Below, one piece after another: positions 1 through 12,161 of a stretch of 64,000 nt of DNA. This stretch comes from Lineus longissimus (taxonomy: Eukaryota > Nemertea > Pilidiophora > Heteronemertea > Lineidae). The notes below the pieces were generated by a model that saw only the letters and a list, made by a program, of their open reading frames with translations, was not told the origin of the DNA and searched no databases. The stretch is from assembly GCF_910592395.1 (NCBI RefSeq), contig NC_088315.1, forward strand, positions 7,816,501 to 7,880,500, in the 5' to 3' direction. A program made the position numbers and the translations under genes. The first letter of the stretch is position 1. Every line of letters begins with the position of its first letter.

Positions 1-3000
1 AAAATGTCTTTCAGAAACTTTTTGGAAAGTTTTTCAAGTCGAATGACTAAATTTAGAGACTTCAGTGCTTAAAGTGTTAACATAGAGGTCTTTGTCATGT
101 TATGAGTAAGAAACAACATTTATACCACTTATATGAGCCAGGTAAAGGGGTTTCAACACTTCCTCCCTTGAGGTGCCTTCCTCCGGCATAAACCATGCGG
201 ACTGAAAGATTGATGGCCTCCTGACGCCCGAGTTATGAGCACAGGGGCAACAAAAAATCTCAGGACCATCTGGTGGCTAGGATATACTTCCAAATGAGTG
301 AAATTTCAACCATAACTTTCTCATCACTCGGCAACTTTTTCCCCAAAGAATAATTACATTTGTTTGCACTAAACTTTTTTTCAACCAATGGAATAAAACG
401 TGAAATAGCGTTTACAACACCATTCCACAAATGCAAAAGTCAGCTGATGATGCCTCAATATGACAGTGACGAAATCATGCAACAAAAACAGGATTACAAT
501 AACTGTAAGTTGAACAAGATAAAATGACTTCAACAAACATACTTACAGTATGTTTCATAATTCTATTATGTTTCATAATTCTATTATGTTTCATAATTTG
601 ATGAAGAAGTTAACGATGTTGGCGTTAATGGAAAACTTGGGGAGTTGAATAAATTGCAAACATGAAAGAATGAACAAGTTAAAATGACATGATAATCCCC
701 CTCATTCATGACCCACTGATCCTCGTGACCGTGTACCAGTTGGACCAGTTTCTTTGCGACTCGGGACTCTAATATTATCATCAACGTTGGACCGTAATAT
801 AAAACTGGACAGATGCCTACACAAAAGAACAACAAATACACGATGATATGTCGTATTTATAAATGCGAAAATGACGCGTGTGAATTCTGGCGACCAAAAA
901 CGGCGACGTACCAAGCAACTTGTGCCATTACACAAATGTTTCGAGTAAAGTATAGCAGAATCAATCAAAAACACTCGGAAAATGATTCAACCAAGAAGAG
1001 CCAAACCGTCAGAGCACTTCTCGCAAACTCTTCACGGGGTGTTGAAGTCACCATTTGGAAGCATTGCTACTCCAACCGGCAACTTTACACACGGCTACAC
1101 CGAGTTTAATTAGCCGGGAAGGTGGCGTTAATTAGTACCTCACAGGTGCCCCCGTGACCAATTACGGCGCGTTAGGAAATTTCAACGGAGAGCTGCGCGC
1201 ATCCCTCTCGCTTTTTGTCATTGCACTTCACTACTCCTTAAGTAAATCAAGCAAGATACGACAGAATCCCAGCTTCTTGCAATAGACAAAGTGGCGTTCA
1301 CGCATTAGGTTCAAAACTAATGAAATCAAAAATTTTAAACTTCAAAAGTTCTTGCTGGAAATGGCAATGTTTTAGTTTTTAGGTAAGTGACATCCAGACT
1401 TTGTCGTTAAGATTTTCGACATTTAGAAAATGTTTATTGAACGGATGTTTAAGTTAACACTTTCAAAATGGATAGTGAACAACTCAAGGCCAGATGTTAG
1501 AAAACAACAGACGACATCACAATTGCGTACAGTAAATTATAATGATGAGTTATGCCTTTGGAATCTAAAACTGAGGAGTCAGAACCTTTTTTGATGACAA
1601 CTATTGAATTAAATTATATATCTTTTTTTAAATTTCTTCAAATAGCCCTCAGCCCTCTCACTTTTCGGTGTAACGACACACGATATTAGCGACACCAATG
1701 TTGCTGGTAGCCATGGCAATGACCACCATCCATTAGACTTTTTGGGCGTGGGAACACTACCAGGTGTGTGAGATTACTTTATGGTACGAGAGGTCTCTCA
1801 ACGGATGCGCTTAATAGAATTCATGTTGTTGTCACTGTTGGCGCGAGGTGGCTGGGCTGAGTGATTGAAATGCACGCAGATTTGTAATAAGAGTCAATGA
1901 CAAAGTATGGTTCTTTGAACGATAACTGCAAATGACGAATTCCACTGATTTGGTGGCAAACTTTGGAATGACTTACACTTACTATGACGGATAGGGTTCG
2001 CCAACTTCATGAAACTTGGTGAACAGAAATTCAGAATCTCCAAATATGGAATGATTTTCAACGGCCTGAAGTAAGCGTTTCAATGGGGCATCATTTTCTG
2101 AGGCACTTTTGAGATCTGATATCGGATCTCCACAAAATGACCCCATGCGCAGCTGGTCGCATTATTTCAAGAAAGCAATCAGTTCCAGAATGAGTACTCT
2201 AATAGCTGATTTAGCCCCTGATGCTATTTCAGGGAAATAGTTAAGATGGCCGCCCTGCCCTTGTCGGGAGTGGTCAGAGCCCTGGAACGAGCTGGTGATA
2301 GGGTTTAGTGTAATCTGATTTTGTGCCATATTACATCAGGCAAAGCTATAATCGCATTTCATTTCCAATGTAATAACACTAAATGCAATTGGATTTCATT
2401 TTTAACCCGGGCGGTGACACTCTGCCACTTACGGATATGAAATTTACACATTCAATCTCGGGAACTGGGTCAGAATCGGCCACGAGGATTTGGCGGAAAT
2501 TGCTCGATTCTCTAATCACTGCTCGCAAATGATTGGGCTCAAATTGTTTAGTAGCCATCAGATTAGCCAATCACATGTAAATTCCATGTCTTGATTGTGG
2601 TTGTCGCGGACCCACGCAATGTCGGCAGCGATTTGTCAGACGGAACGTGGAGTGTTCTAGACAGCTAAGAACCTCGAATATGGTTTATGGCTAATATATT
2701 AACTGTTTAAGACCCAGAGGGAGGTTTACACAAACAATCAGCACAAGTACACTAGTAACATGGTGAACGAGTTACATTGTGAACTGGTCTGAGTGAACAG
2801 CTACATTCCCAATCCAAAAGTACAAGGAAGGGAAACACCAGTTTAATAGAGTCTGACTCACAGCCATGCATGCCCCAAAGCAAGGTCACATCACATGCAA
2901 ATTCTCCAGAAATATTTCCACTCTGCATGATGTGCTACCAGGAGAGAAACCCGGATAGCTGGTAGCCTCGAGTTCTCACAGTTTCCCGCGAGCCCAGGTT

Positions 3001-4649
3001 ATATTTCAAACACATCTGCCACTTTAACAAAGATCAAAATGGCCGTGAATGGTACTTTTCAACATTTCTTGTACACATATTGTTGTTTACTATTTTACAC
3101 CAAAAGACATCGAAGGCCTGATCTGGCGACTTCAATCGGTTCATGTAGTTTTACATCATACAGCCATCCCGCAGTTTTAACATTTTAAATTTTCGAAATA
3201 TCGCCTTACAAGAATCCTTGGGAGCCGAACTAGATTTGAGCAAGGGTGAAATGAGATACGCTCTCAAAAAAGAAGTCAACATAGGCAAATTGTATCCACT
3301 TCAGCCGTTTCAATTTTCACTTCACACTTTTAAAGCGTGTTAAACCAAACAAAAGAAGTCTGGGTGGATATCAGTTGGAATCATTAACATTATTTGAAAC
3401 TAGAGTTCTAAAGCTCTGCTCATGAAACCGTGAAATTTGAGAACATGAGCTGCGTTCTGCTCGCGGTATCACTCGTTTAACAGAATCCACATGGAATTTG
3501 CAATGATGCGCTCATATTCTGAAATAATGAGGATTTCATAAAATAGGCCAGATCAAGAATAAGTCAGATGATAATTTGTTAAGAGTTTAGAACCGTTTCC
3601 TAATGAACGGAACACTGCCATTTCCACACAAATAAAACCCCCTCCAAAAAAGGAATTTCATTCTTTCTGTTGGCAAATGCATTTAGGCACCAGACAGCAG
3701 CTGAGTGTAACTTTGACCTAATCTTCCAAAATGGCCTTAAAAACCCAGCAGGGAATATAACAGGCACTCTTATATCATTCCCGGGCAAACGTGACAGTAT
3801 CACATCATGCACCAGAGTGGGGGCTATCTTCAAACCAACATTGCCACGGAAGCCAACGTAGGAAATGCCGCCACACTCCGACTACAACTGATTCATACAG
3901 TTACATCCTGTACATCAGAGCGGAGAGGAACCATTTCGAGTGGACGTATTTCTGACTGAATCAAGCCAAAAAGACCCGATATCACCACAGAGGCATTGGA
4001 CACACTGTGCACAAGCTGTTGGTAAAGTACCCCGACATGAAGCAGACATCACGTCAAGGACTTGATGTCAACTTCCGCAACACTTGATGGTTCTATTTGC
4101 GGCGTTGGGAAGAAATGCATGCTTACTGTACAGAATTCCATACATGTTGGCAGAACAAGTATATGTTATTCTGACTTAAAACATGGTTTGAATGTTGTGA
4201 AGATATTGTAAGAAAACCCATTAATTTCGAAACGTTTCGGACAAGATGGGATTAAGTTTAAGTGCGGGAAATAAATTGACACCTCATATTTTTCTAGGCT
4301 AACCATATTTTTGGACGAGTGAGAGGCTAAAGAAATTATTTTTCTAAATTTCTTATCTTGACATGGGAGTGTAAAAAAATATTTCAGACAAACTTTGAGC
4401 AATTGGTTTTCGAGTTAAAATGAATGCTGCAAAGAGAAGAAAACATGGCATTTTAAAAATTGAATGATATGTGCTTGATAACATTGCCATTAGAGGTCAC
4501 CAGTGTGCAATTTTCAACAATGTTGCATAATCAAACCACCTGTGTAAAATGCACACAAAGTGTTAAACCATCTTCGGAGGCAGAGAGAAACTGCTGCTAC
4601 GGAATTGATGCAGAAACTTGATCCTGCTGTTTTCTGTGGTTGCTAAGAC
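1..4649. other. Downstream flank of onecut, no recognisable gene
   Basis: Only short open frames (under 100 codons) with no recognisable protein sequence occur here. An 18-bp tandem repeat sits at 550-599, a candidate homeodomain/E-box block at 1105-1240, and an imperfect 20-bp palindrome (GAGATCTGATATCGGATCTC) near 2109. A minus-strand AATAAA occurs at 1433-1438, but it is 4.3 kb past the stop codon and I cannot tell whether the 3' UTR reaches it. Confidence 0.5.
550..599. repeat. 18-bp tandem repeat, about 2.7 copies
   Basis: The unit ATGTTTCATAATTCTATT starts at 550, 568 and 586; the third copy is truncated after ATGTTTCATAATT. The copies are identical where they overlap, so the duplication is recent or homogenised. 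Confidence 0.9.
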
Positions 4650-4827
4650 ATAACTATGGTAACATTACATGTCACCATGGCAACATATATGTCTCCATGG
4701 CAACCATAGTGTAACCATGATGACCAGACATGTTACCCTGGCAACCAGATATGTTACTATGATAACAAGACATGTTACTATGGTAGCTTGATATGTCACC
4801 ATGGTAACACCATACTTCTATGGTAAC
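4650..4827. repeat. Minisatellite of X-box (RFX-site-like) units, nine copies, 19-21 bp period
   Basis: Nine related 14-mers end at 4663, 4684, 4704, 4724, 4745, 4766, 4787, 4808 and 4827. Three match the established RFX X-box consensus GTNRCC-N2-RGYAAC exactly: GTCACCATGGCAAC (4671-4684), GTTACCCTGGCAAC (4732-4745) and GTCACCATGGTAAC (4795-4808). The other six differ by one to several bases. The spacers are mostly ACATATAT/AGACAT-like. Each unit is itself a near palindrome. The period equals about two turns of B-DNA. The array lies roughly 0.9-1.1 kb beyond the onecut stop codon, so it may be transcribed in the 3' UTR. That it binds RFX is inference; it may simply be a minisatellite. Confidence 0.88.
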
Positions 4828-5721
4828 CAATACCACCCTATATAGCAACGAAGAGCAAATGTTCATTTTATGACATGTTTTGTTTTTTATGTCTTTCAGT
4901 TGGCATTTTACCACGGACTACTAACTTAACCACATAGCAATTGGGACAATTCACGATCAAACACCACATATATATAAATTATATTGCACTGAAGAATATA
5001 CATGCTCCTGTCTGGTTGAAATATGGTACAGTCTAAGACCAATACATGAGAATGGGTTCATACAAATCGTAAATGACTAAAATTAAGTAGAAATGCAGAA
5101 CGACAATTTGGTTTGAAATTGTTGTATACAAATGCGCTATAAAAATGTAAAAATCTATGTGCTTGATGTGGACCGTGGCCACTTATTGCAACTCTACTGG
5201 TTAACTGCGAGCCTGGTACGTACGTCCCTGTGCACCGGGCCCACATGAATGAAAAGTTACAGCGTTTGAAGTTTACAGACGGTCTTCGACCCGAGTATGG
5301 GTAAAACTAGGAAACATAAATTAAATCTATACAATAGTAAAATCACAATAAATTATTGCATAAAACATCATCTAAGGTATGAAAAATATGCGCACATGAC
5401 TTTTGTTAGAAAGCCGCCTGGAATGGTAAGTTGCCAAACTAGCGATATAACTGCCCGCCGAGGGGGGCATCTCATCATCAGAATCCACGTACTCCCAAGA
5501 AGTACCTCGTTCACTTTGGAATAAATAATTTAAATTCTGATTGTAAATAGAATTTAAAACAAAAATCAACAGGTATATAGAGGGGGGTTATAAACGAAAT
5601 AAGACAACAAAAAAGAGGATGACAACAGCGTGCATCGCTGTTGTGTAAGACTAGTTGCTAGAAATTGCTACCCAATGTCTATTGTCTAACAATGGTCTTT
5701 TGGCCATACGCACACTGGCTT
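4828..5721 (-). other. onecut: Probable proximal 3' UTR of onecut
   Basis: This is the sequence immediately downstream of the TAA stop on the minus strand. I found no AATAAA or ATTAAA in the first several hundred bases, so the UTR end is unresolved; long 3' UTRs are usual for this gene family. An AU-rich stretch (AAATTATTTATT on the minus strand, near 5520-5531) contains an AUUUA pentamer, a type of element often linked to mRNA turnover. Extent and function are inferred. Confidence 0.5.
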
Positions 5722-6014
5722 TTAGCTTTTCGCACTGTTGTCTGTCGAAGTGGAATTTCGGTTATCGTTGCCGTTTTCGTCTTTCCATTTATCCAAAGAT
5801 CGTCGTCGTGCATTCATGAAGAAATTGGCCACCGTAGTCACCTCCAAACCGAGCTGTTGGGCTATGGTCGCTTGCATTTCCTTCGATGGACGTTTGGTTT
5901 CCTTGAAGATGGCATGTAGTGTACGCCTCTGAATGTCTGTGAACACGAGTCGAGGCTTCTTTGGCGCTCGATTTTCTTCTTGTTGACTTTGTTCTTGTTC
6001 TTTCCTCTTGCAGG
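5722..6014 (-). CDS. onecut: ONECUT-class homeobox protein, 3' terminal coding exon (partial gene)
   Basis: The exon opens with two bases (CC) completing an Ala codon, then encodes 96 residues and a TAA stop at 5722-5724. Residues 1-23 are a basic/Gln-rich linker (CKRKEQEQ... to PKKPRLV). About residues 17-76 form the homeodomain, with the helix-3 motif NFFMNARRR at 63-71: Phe at homeodomain position 48 and Met at 50, the diagnostic ONECUT pair, plus invariant Asn51. Residues 77-96 are an Asn/Ser-rich tail. In this family a CUT domain and this homeodomain jointly bind DNA (core ATTGAT) in the nucleus and control neural, sensory and endodermal differentiation. The CUT domain is normally encoded in the preceding exon and is not in the window. 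The first in-frame start-like codon (GTG at 5944-5946) lies inside the homeodomain and encodes Val, not a start. The exon is more CpG-rich than its surroundings. KETKRPSKEMQ fits invertebrate orthologues (recalled, not searched). Confidence 0.95.
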
Positions 6015-6050
6015 CTACAAAGAGAGGAAAGGCAAGAATGCATCAGATGG
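6015..6050 (-). promoter_or_regulatory. onecut: 3' splice acceptor of the onecut terminal exon
   Basis: Read on the minus strand, a pyrimidine-rich run (TTCTTGCCTTTCCTCTCTTTG) ends in TAG at 6017-6015, directly before the exon's first base at 6014. A branch-point-like CTGAT lies roughly 30 bases upstream. The resulting phase (last two bases of an Ala codon, then CKRKEQE) matches the known exon boundary between the CUT-domain and homeodomain exons of family members, where the protein reads LAACKRKEQE. I infer a phase-1 intron. Confidence 0.88.
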
Positions 6051-7080
6051 GCTTGAAATCAAAATCGTTTACGAATTAAATAGATCAAAAAGTTCATGCG
6101 CAGTTACATAGGCAAAGCTCACGTAGAACAGCAAGAAACCGCAACCTCACAAAAACACACTTGTGCAACTGCAAACGCGGCTACAATCAACTCCCTAAGA
6201 AAATTCATCGTTTTTTTTGTGTTACTTTCATACACTCTGTCGAATAATGTTAAGAAAGTAAGTTTGCTGGTGTAAATATAGCTTATTTGGATTTCAAATT
6301 AGATATATTCATAACCTGAAACACAAGCAAAGAACCGATTCATCAGTGCTGAAAGAGTAAAATGATTTAACAACCAGGGATAACCAATACTCAAACTCTC
6401 AAAGCAGGGAGTCATTTTGAGCCTGGTGTATTAAGCTACTTAATGGAGCTTTTTAATTGAGATCATCTAAACTATTTGAAAAATTTGAAAAGTTAATGCA
6501 CATTTTCTTTCCTGACTTATCTTTCTTATCAACTCGAAACGAAGATATTTCACTATTTTCACCATTTCTTTCCAGCGAATAACAAAACTTGTTCTGTCGA
6601 AACAGTTTCTTCTAATCCTTTCGCGGCATTTAAACTATTTTTCAATCATTAGCATGATCATGTGACCTGGCTCATGTGCGCGTTGTCGCCCGGCACATCT
6701 GTGCAGCCAATTACAAGGGTCTCCCATTACGGAGGTAGGATAAGGCCTCGCCGCACCTGGCCTCACTCACAGAGCTCACAGTACATGACACGATTTCACA
6801 GATTTTGAATTAAATTTTGAATTCAGATTTTTTTTATTCACTGAATCTTAGCATGTTTTGAAAGAGAATAACTTTAAAAAACGTTTGCACTGAATTTGTA
6901 CCGGTGATTCAAATCTTGTGAGAAAATTTGAAAATTTTTAGTCACTTCAAAAAATAGCACTGTAAATCAAAATATGAACTTTTCATAGCAAATTTCAATA
7001 CACAACTAACATTTTGGAGGATTACTCTACAAGGTAGAACAAATAATACATACACTTCAAGAAGAATTAAATTATATGAA

Positions 7081-7093
7081 ATTGATAATCAAT
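7081..7093. promoter_or_regulatory. Palindromic double ONECUT-like core site
   Basis: ATTGATAATCAAT is a perfect 13-bp palindrome made of two inverted ATTGAT cores, the recognition core of ONECUT/HNF6 proteins. It lies about 1.1 kb upstream of the terminal exon, inside the presumed intron. Autoregulatory use is a guess; a single short site can arise by chance. Confidence 0.3.
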
Positions 7094-7388
7094 GCCCTGT
7101 GTAAAAATCATATACACACACGGCAAAAATATAACCTTTCTCAAAATCTATAACAAGAATAACTCAGAATATTTTGTAAAATTTTTTTTAGAACTATTTC
7201 ATCCAAAACATATAGATACCAATGCGGATGTTACACAGCCCAATTAAAAATTCCCATACACAGTAATGTACACCTATCTCCATTAATCCCTTATTGGTGG
7301 TAGGTATTGTCTTTATATCATCTTTGCCCTAAAAATGAGATTTATTTCATACCCTACATAGATATAACAGCCACTGTGTGTACTATAC

Positions 7389-7476
7389 TATAGTACAACC
7401 CCTCTATTAAAGACACCCTTGGTCCTTCAAAGTTGGAGTCTTTAATAGAGAGGTGACCACTTAGGGAGGTTCTACT
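7389..7476. mobile_element. Miniature nested-palindrome element, copy 1 (diverged)
   Basis: Contains CCCCTCTATTAAAGACACC, then a short spacer, then its inverted counterpart GTCTTTAATAGAGAGGTG, and ends with AGGGAGGTTCTACT. The order and inverted arrangement match the better preserved copies at 42745-42828 and 57001-57092. No coding capacity, so a non-autonomous MITE-like repeat is the likely class. Confidence 0.75.
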
Positions 7477-10400
7477 CTACATGCAGATGACCTCATTATT
7501 GCCGTCAGATTATGAAATATATGTTTACAACATGAAATAAAATCTTGCATCAGTATACGCTTACGGCTAATTGTGCTCATGAGTACCATCGTTCCAATAT
7601 GACAATACCAGATGATTATAACGCTACTGACCCCTTATATCACCCATAGCAATGTTACAGCAACATACAGCAAGAGCACTCGCAGCAAACTACACCTCCG
7701 CCCACATTCGCAGATCACAAGATGCACAAACGCGGAAACGCGACACCAAGTCATCCCATTTATACAAATTACAGGTCCTTTTTTTTTATGTGCGGCCATT
7801 ATGCGAATTCACAGTAGCCTACGTTTTCTATAAAGAGGACGACAGCGTCATAATAATAGGATCATCATAGGCAACAATACGATAATGTGAGAGAATTTGT
7901 GACGCGTTTCTAATCCAAGGAGATTTCATGATTTTTAAAAAATGTCCTACTTTTTGCAATTTTCTTCTATGTAAGTACATGTAATAACGTCATTCTCCAG
8001 GCTAATATATCATTGAGGAGGGGCACTTTTCAGCTTTAAAACACAATGCTATAGACATTGCATTACAATACAAAAAGATTTTTTCAGCTAGTTATATAGC
8101 AAAAGAATATTTGCTTCGTCAGAAAATTGGGAAAAATACTGACAGTGATTTCATCCAAACTTCCTACACCTTTGAGATTTTCATTAATATTTCAAAATTA
8201 GGTCTTGGCAAGGAAAGGAAGAGGTTTCAAATCTGCAATTTAAGTCTTTTTTTAAGCGTGGTGGGTCAGACTACCTGAACAACAGCTATTGTTTCAGGCC
8301 TGATTTACAACCACCCTAATCTGTGTGATCACAATTCATCAAAGAGTAACGGAAGAGATGTCAAAACGTACACCAAATGCCAATAAATTGACTGTCGCAC
8401 AATAAAGATTATTTGAAATCTATAAGTCAATCCATAAAGGGCTTGTGTCACCAGATCATAAATTCTAACATTACATTGCAATTGTGCCCTAATGAGCGAC
8501 GGGCTACCCATTAGAGTAGCTCTGTCAACCACATGACAACTATTAGCTTGTTGGCAACATTGTAATAAAACGTGCACATCAATAACGCCAGCTTTTTAAC
8601 TCGATTTGATTGGAGGTAGTTAACATAGTTCTAAATCGCTCAGGTGACAAGTACTCCGATATATAGAATCGCCAAAGACGCCCTCAGGTCATATCAGACT
8701 ATCGGCACGCTCGTGTTTAAATATACGTTTCGTACTCAAAACAAGAGCCAATGACGGAATTATGCGAAAAATTGCGACAACAACAGGCTACTCTAAATAA
8801 CATAATGCCGCCATCCTTCAATTTTTAGCAAAATTCCAGAGATCAGTCTTGGATTGAAGACATGAAAATTCCTCACGTCAGGAGTTATCATTTCATAGCC
8901 AGTAAACTCTCATGCCTGTTTTAAAGATACAACAAACGCCATCCAAGCAGTTTTCTCCAACAGCCTGCTGTAAACAGTTTTAAAAATCAACCTATTTTCT
9001 TTCTCAAGGCATGCAAATGCCTGCAGAATTTCAGCAAGAAATTCAATACTATTTGTCAAACCTCAGCTTGGCTTGACCAAACAGGCCCAGCTGATCCAGA
9101 CACATCGACAGCATATGTTGGGGTGTGGAGGCAAAAACATCGTCACACATGTGAAAAAACTCCTTCAAACCACGCGAGAAACTCAACAACAACTCTTATT
9201 AGATCTTGAAAACCTTGAAATGCTGCGTAATTGTACGACAACTTTCCAACAGCTGATAGACAATAGTTGAGATTTGGTAAACTGAGATCGAGTAGGCCCT
9301 TATCGACAGGCTGTTGTTGTAGTGGACTGGCCGTGTCTGCAACATGGAAGGGTTTCACTGCAGCAAGCTGCAACACAGATTGAAATGTCCACATGATTTT
9401 ATTACAGTACATCATGGAGACTTTTTTATATGAAATTTCCGACTGAATCTGTTAACTTCTTTCCAAGTGGTTGCACCTTTAAACTGATTTTTGACTACCT
9501 CACAGATTACAAATCAATCAAATTCAAAATTTCCAACTAAACCAACATGATGAGAGGCCCATTTCCCATAACAAATTTATTCACCCAGATTCATAATTTT
9601 CAAAAGGACAGTAAAACAGATCGAAGGCACACATATTCCATTAAGAGGTGTTTATGAGCCTTGAAGTGACTATCTGGTAAACAGATCAATTAAACGAGTC
9701 AATCAGATTGATAATTTCAATTGAACCCATGAAGATGAAGAGGATGCGACCCAAAGAAATCGTATCATACCCGACACTCAAGCGCCATTGACACGGGAAC
9801 ACCCGCCCACAAATCCATATCATAATACGAAGATCGAACCGACGATCCATAATGTCTACTACCATATCCACACTTGGAGAATTGATTCACCGCCTTTTAA
9901 TTTACATAAAATATCTACTAGCAATCTACTCCGATTCGGATATCTGCATGGGATCCTAGTTATTTTTTCTTTGAGGAAATCTACTAAAATGATCCTGGCC
10001 ATTCAAATAAAGAAACGTTGACAAACACAGAAATCATCGCCAATTACAATGAAAAATATGACTTGTTTATCATATATTTTCTCTAAAATTGATACCTAAT
10101 AATCACATGTAGTCAGATACGGTAAAGTTCCTATATTATCTCAAATGGTGAACTTTGCCATTTCAGATAGTCGTATGTTCGTGATATTTTCTGAAATAGC
10201 CCGAGGGCAACGCATTCTCTCCATACATTCTAGCAACACTTGGATGACCTGTATGCTAATACCCGAGAAACTTTGACTCAGGTTGCATTGGATGTAATCA
10301 CATGTACATTCCTGATAGGAATCCCGCAAAATGGACAGTGAATTCTGGCATTTTAAAGTTGGAATCAATGTTAATGCATCGTAGAAGGCTTTTACCAAAG

Positions 10401-12131
10401 ATCTATAATTCGCATATTAATCTGTGGATTTTCTGAATTTAGGTCTAAAATCTATCAATACTGTAATAGAGATATTTGTACAGAAATTTATGACATTTGT
10501 ACCCAGATCTATCCATTAGTATACCTCAAACACCAATCACTATCAGTTTTATTGTTGAAAATTTGAACTTTATCAAAACAAGGAGAACTGAAGGATGCAG
10601 AGTTAAAACTTTAGCACTTCAGAAGTCATATATCACTTTTTGGCAGAAAACACCTTCAAAAACCCAACTGGAAAAAGAAATGGACAAAAATGTGTATATT
10701 TCAACCTGTTCCATTTCCGAAACTTTTCAGCAAATGTACACCCCAACTGATTTCAAAGGAAGGACACACATCCATTAACACACATCCTGTCGCGTGTTTG
10801 CAAGCGTCCCCGGGGACCCAATACCTCTTTTTACACGATCCGCTCGTGTATCATACACACACAGACGTGTGCACATCGCACCCATAGAGTTACGGAGCTC
10901 TTCACGTTTTGTAGTGGTACTTCTGCACCCTCCACGTCCTATTGTGCGCGGCAACAATAGACATATATTAATCAATGTATGTTGTTGTATGCTGAACAGC
11001 TGCAGAGGGTCGGTCTCCCTTTCATCAAATGAGAATTGAAAAAATGCACCACTGCGTGTATTAAAGCATGTTTTAGTCGTAAAACACACCATACTACCGA
11101 ACAGGGTATCACAAATGAATGAGTTCAATTGCATCATAGCTATTTATCTCACTTTGAAGGAAGACGAGAGAAAATGATATTCAGCACCATCAAAATATGT
11201 TGAAAATAACTGAATTCATTTTTGGCATCAGTTAGAATGGACTATATAGTGTTATAGAATTGGAAATCAACGCATACAAACAGTGACAAGTTGGAACAAT
11301 TTCAAATTCTTTTCAGCTCTTTGGACATGTTGAAGAAGACTCAAGTCAACGGATAAAAACGACACCATCCAAGAAAAAATAAATTACGGCACCCCATTCT
11401 GACAACTCTGCATGACTAGTGCTCCAGGGAAACTATTAAAACTCACATTTATTTCTAACAGAAGTTTGACACAGCAAATAGAAGGGAGAAAAAAACATAA
11501 CTCCACTTTTGTTTTCTTCGAGCAATAATATCAAGATTTCATTTATTCACTGCTTCGTTGATGAACATGTGAAGATGTTAATTTGGATGTTTTATTAAGT
11601 TTTCCACAACCCCCTGTGAAGCGTTGATGAAAAGTGACCCCAATTAAGTTCCATAATTCAAAACAAAGACCGGAGTGTGTTGTATCAAAAGATGATTGAA
11701 TCAAAAATTGGAACGGTTCTGAAAAGTGAAATGGTTTCTGCAAGATGATGGTGATGAACTAGATTGGGGATAAACCACAATTGTTCACCCAATGACTGAC
11801 CCAACATTTTAAATTTTATACAATGCCAATGCATGAGCAATTATTGTCCATTGAAGAAGTACGCATTTTTCTCTCGAGACTGCAGGCATCAAATCTCTTT
11901 CAAGCAATACTACGATAGTAAAGCCAATGGAAATCCATCTCACAATCTTTGATCAACTCCAATAATAAGAATAGAAACGTATATTGGAGGACAGTTTTTT
12001 TCACCCAAGAGCTATGGGTAATTTGCGTTACTTCATTGACAAGAGCAAACATCATTGTGAGAGAAAAATCATTACTTTCGGAATTTCGTTCCTGACTCAT
12101 TCAAGTTTGTTGCGATCACTTTCGCACAATC

Positions 12132-12161
12132 AACGTGATAGTATGTTTATTATATCACGTT
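12132..12161. repeat. 9-bp perfect inverted repeat
   Basis: AACGTGATA (12132-12140) and TATCACGTT (12153-12161) are exact reverse complements around a 12-base AT-rich loop. It is too short and AT-rich to call a functional RNA. Confidence 0.6.

Noticed and set aside
1433-1438. Minus-strand AATAAA as the onecut polyadenylation signal
   Set aside because: It is 4.3 kb beyond the stop codon and one hexamer is expected by chance; not assignable without transcripts.
4672-4914. 80-codon minus-strand frame with repeated SYHSN-like units
   Set aside because: Translation of the X-box minisatellite, not a repeat protein.
5789-6043. 84-codon minus-strand frame overlapping the onecut exon
   Set aside because: Out-of-frame shadow of the homeodomain exon that also runs through the splice acceptor.
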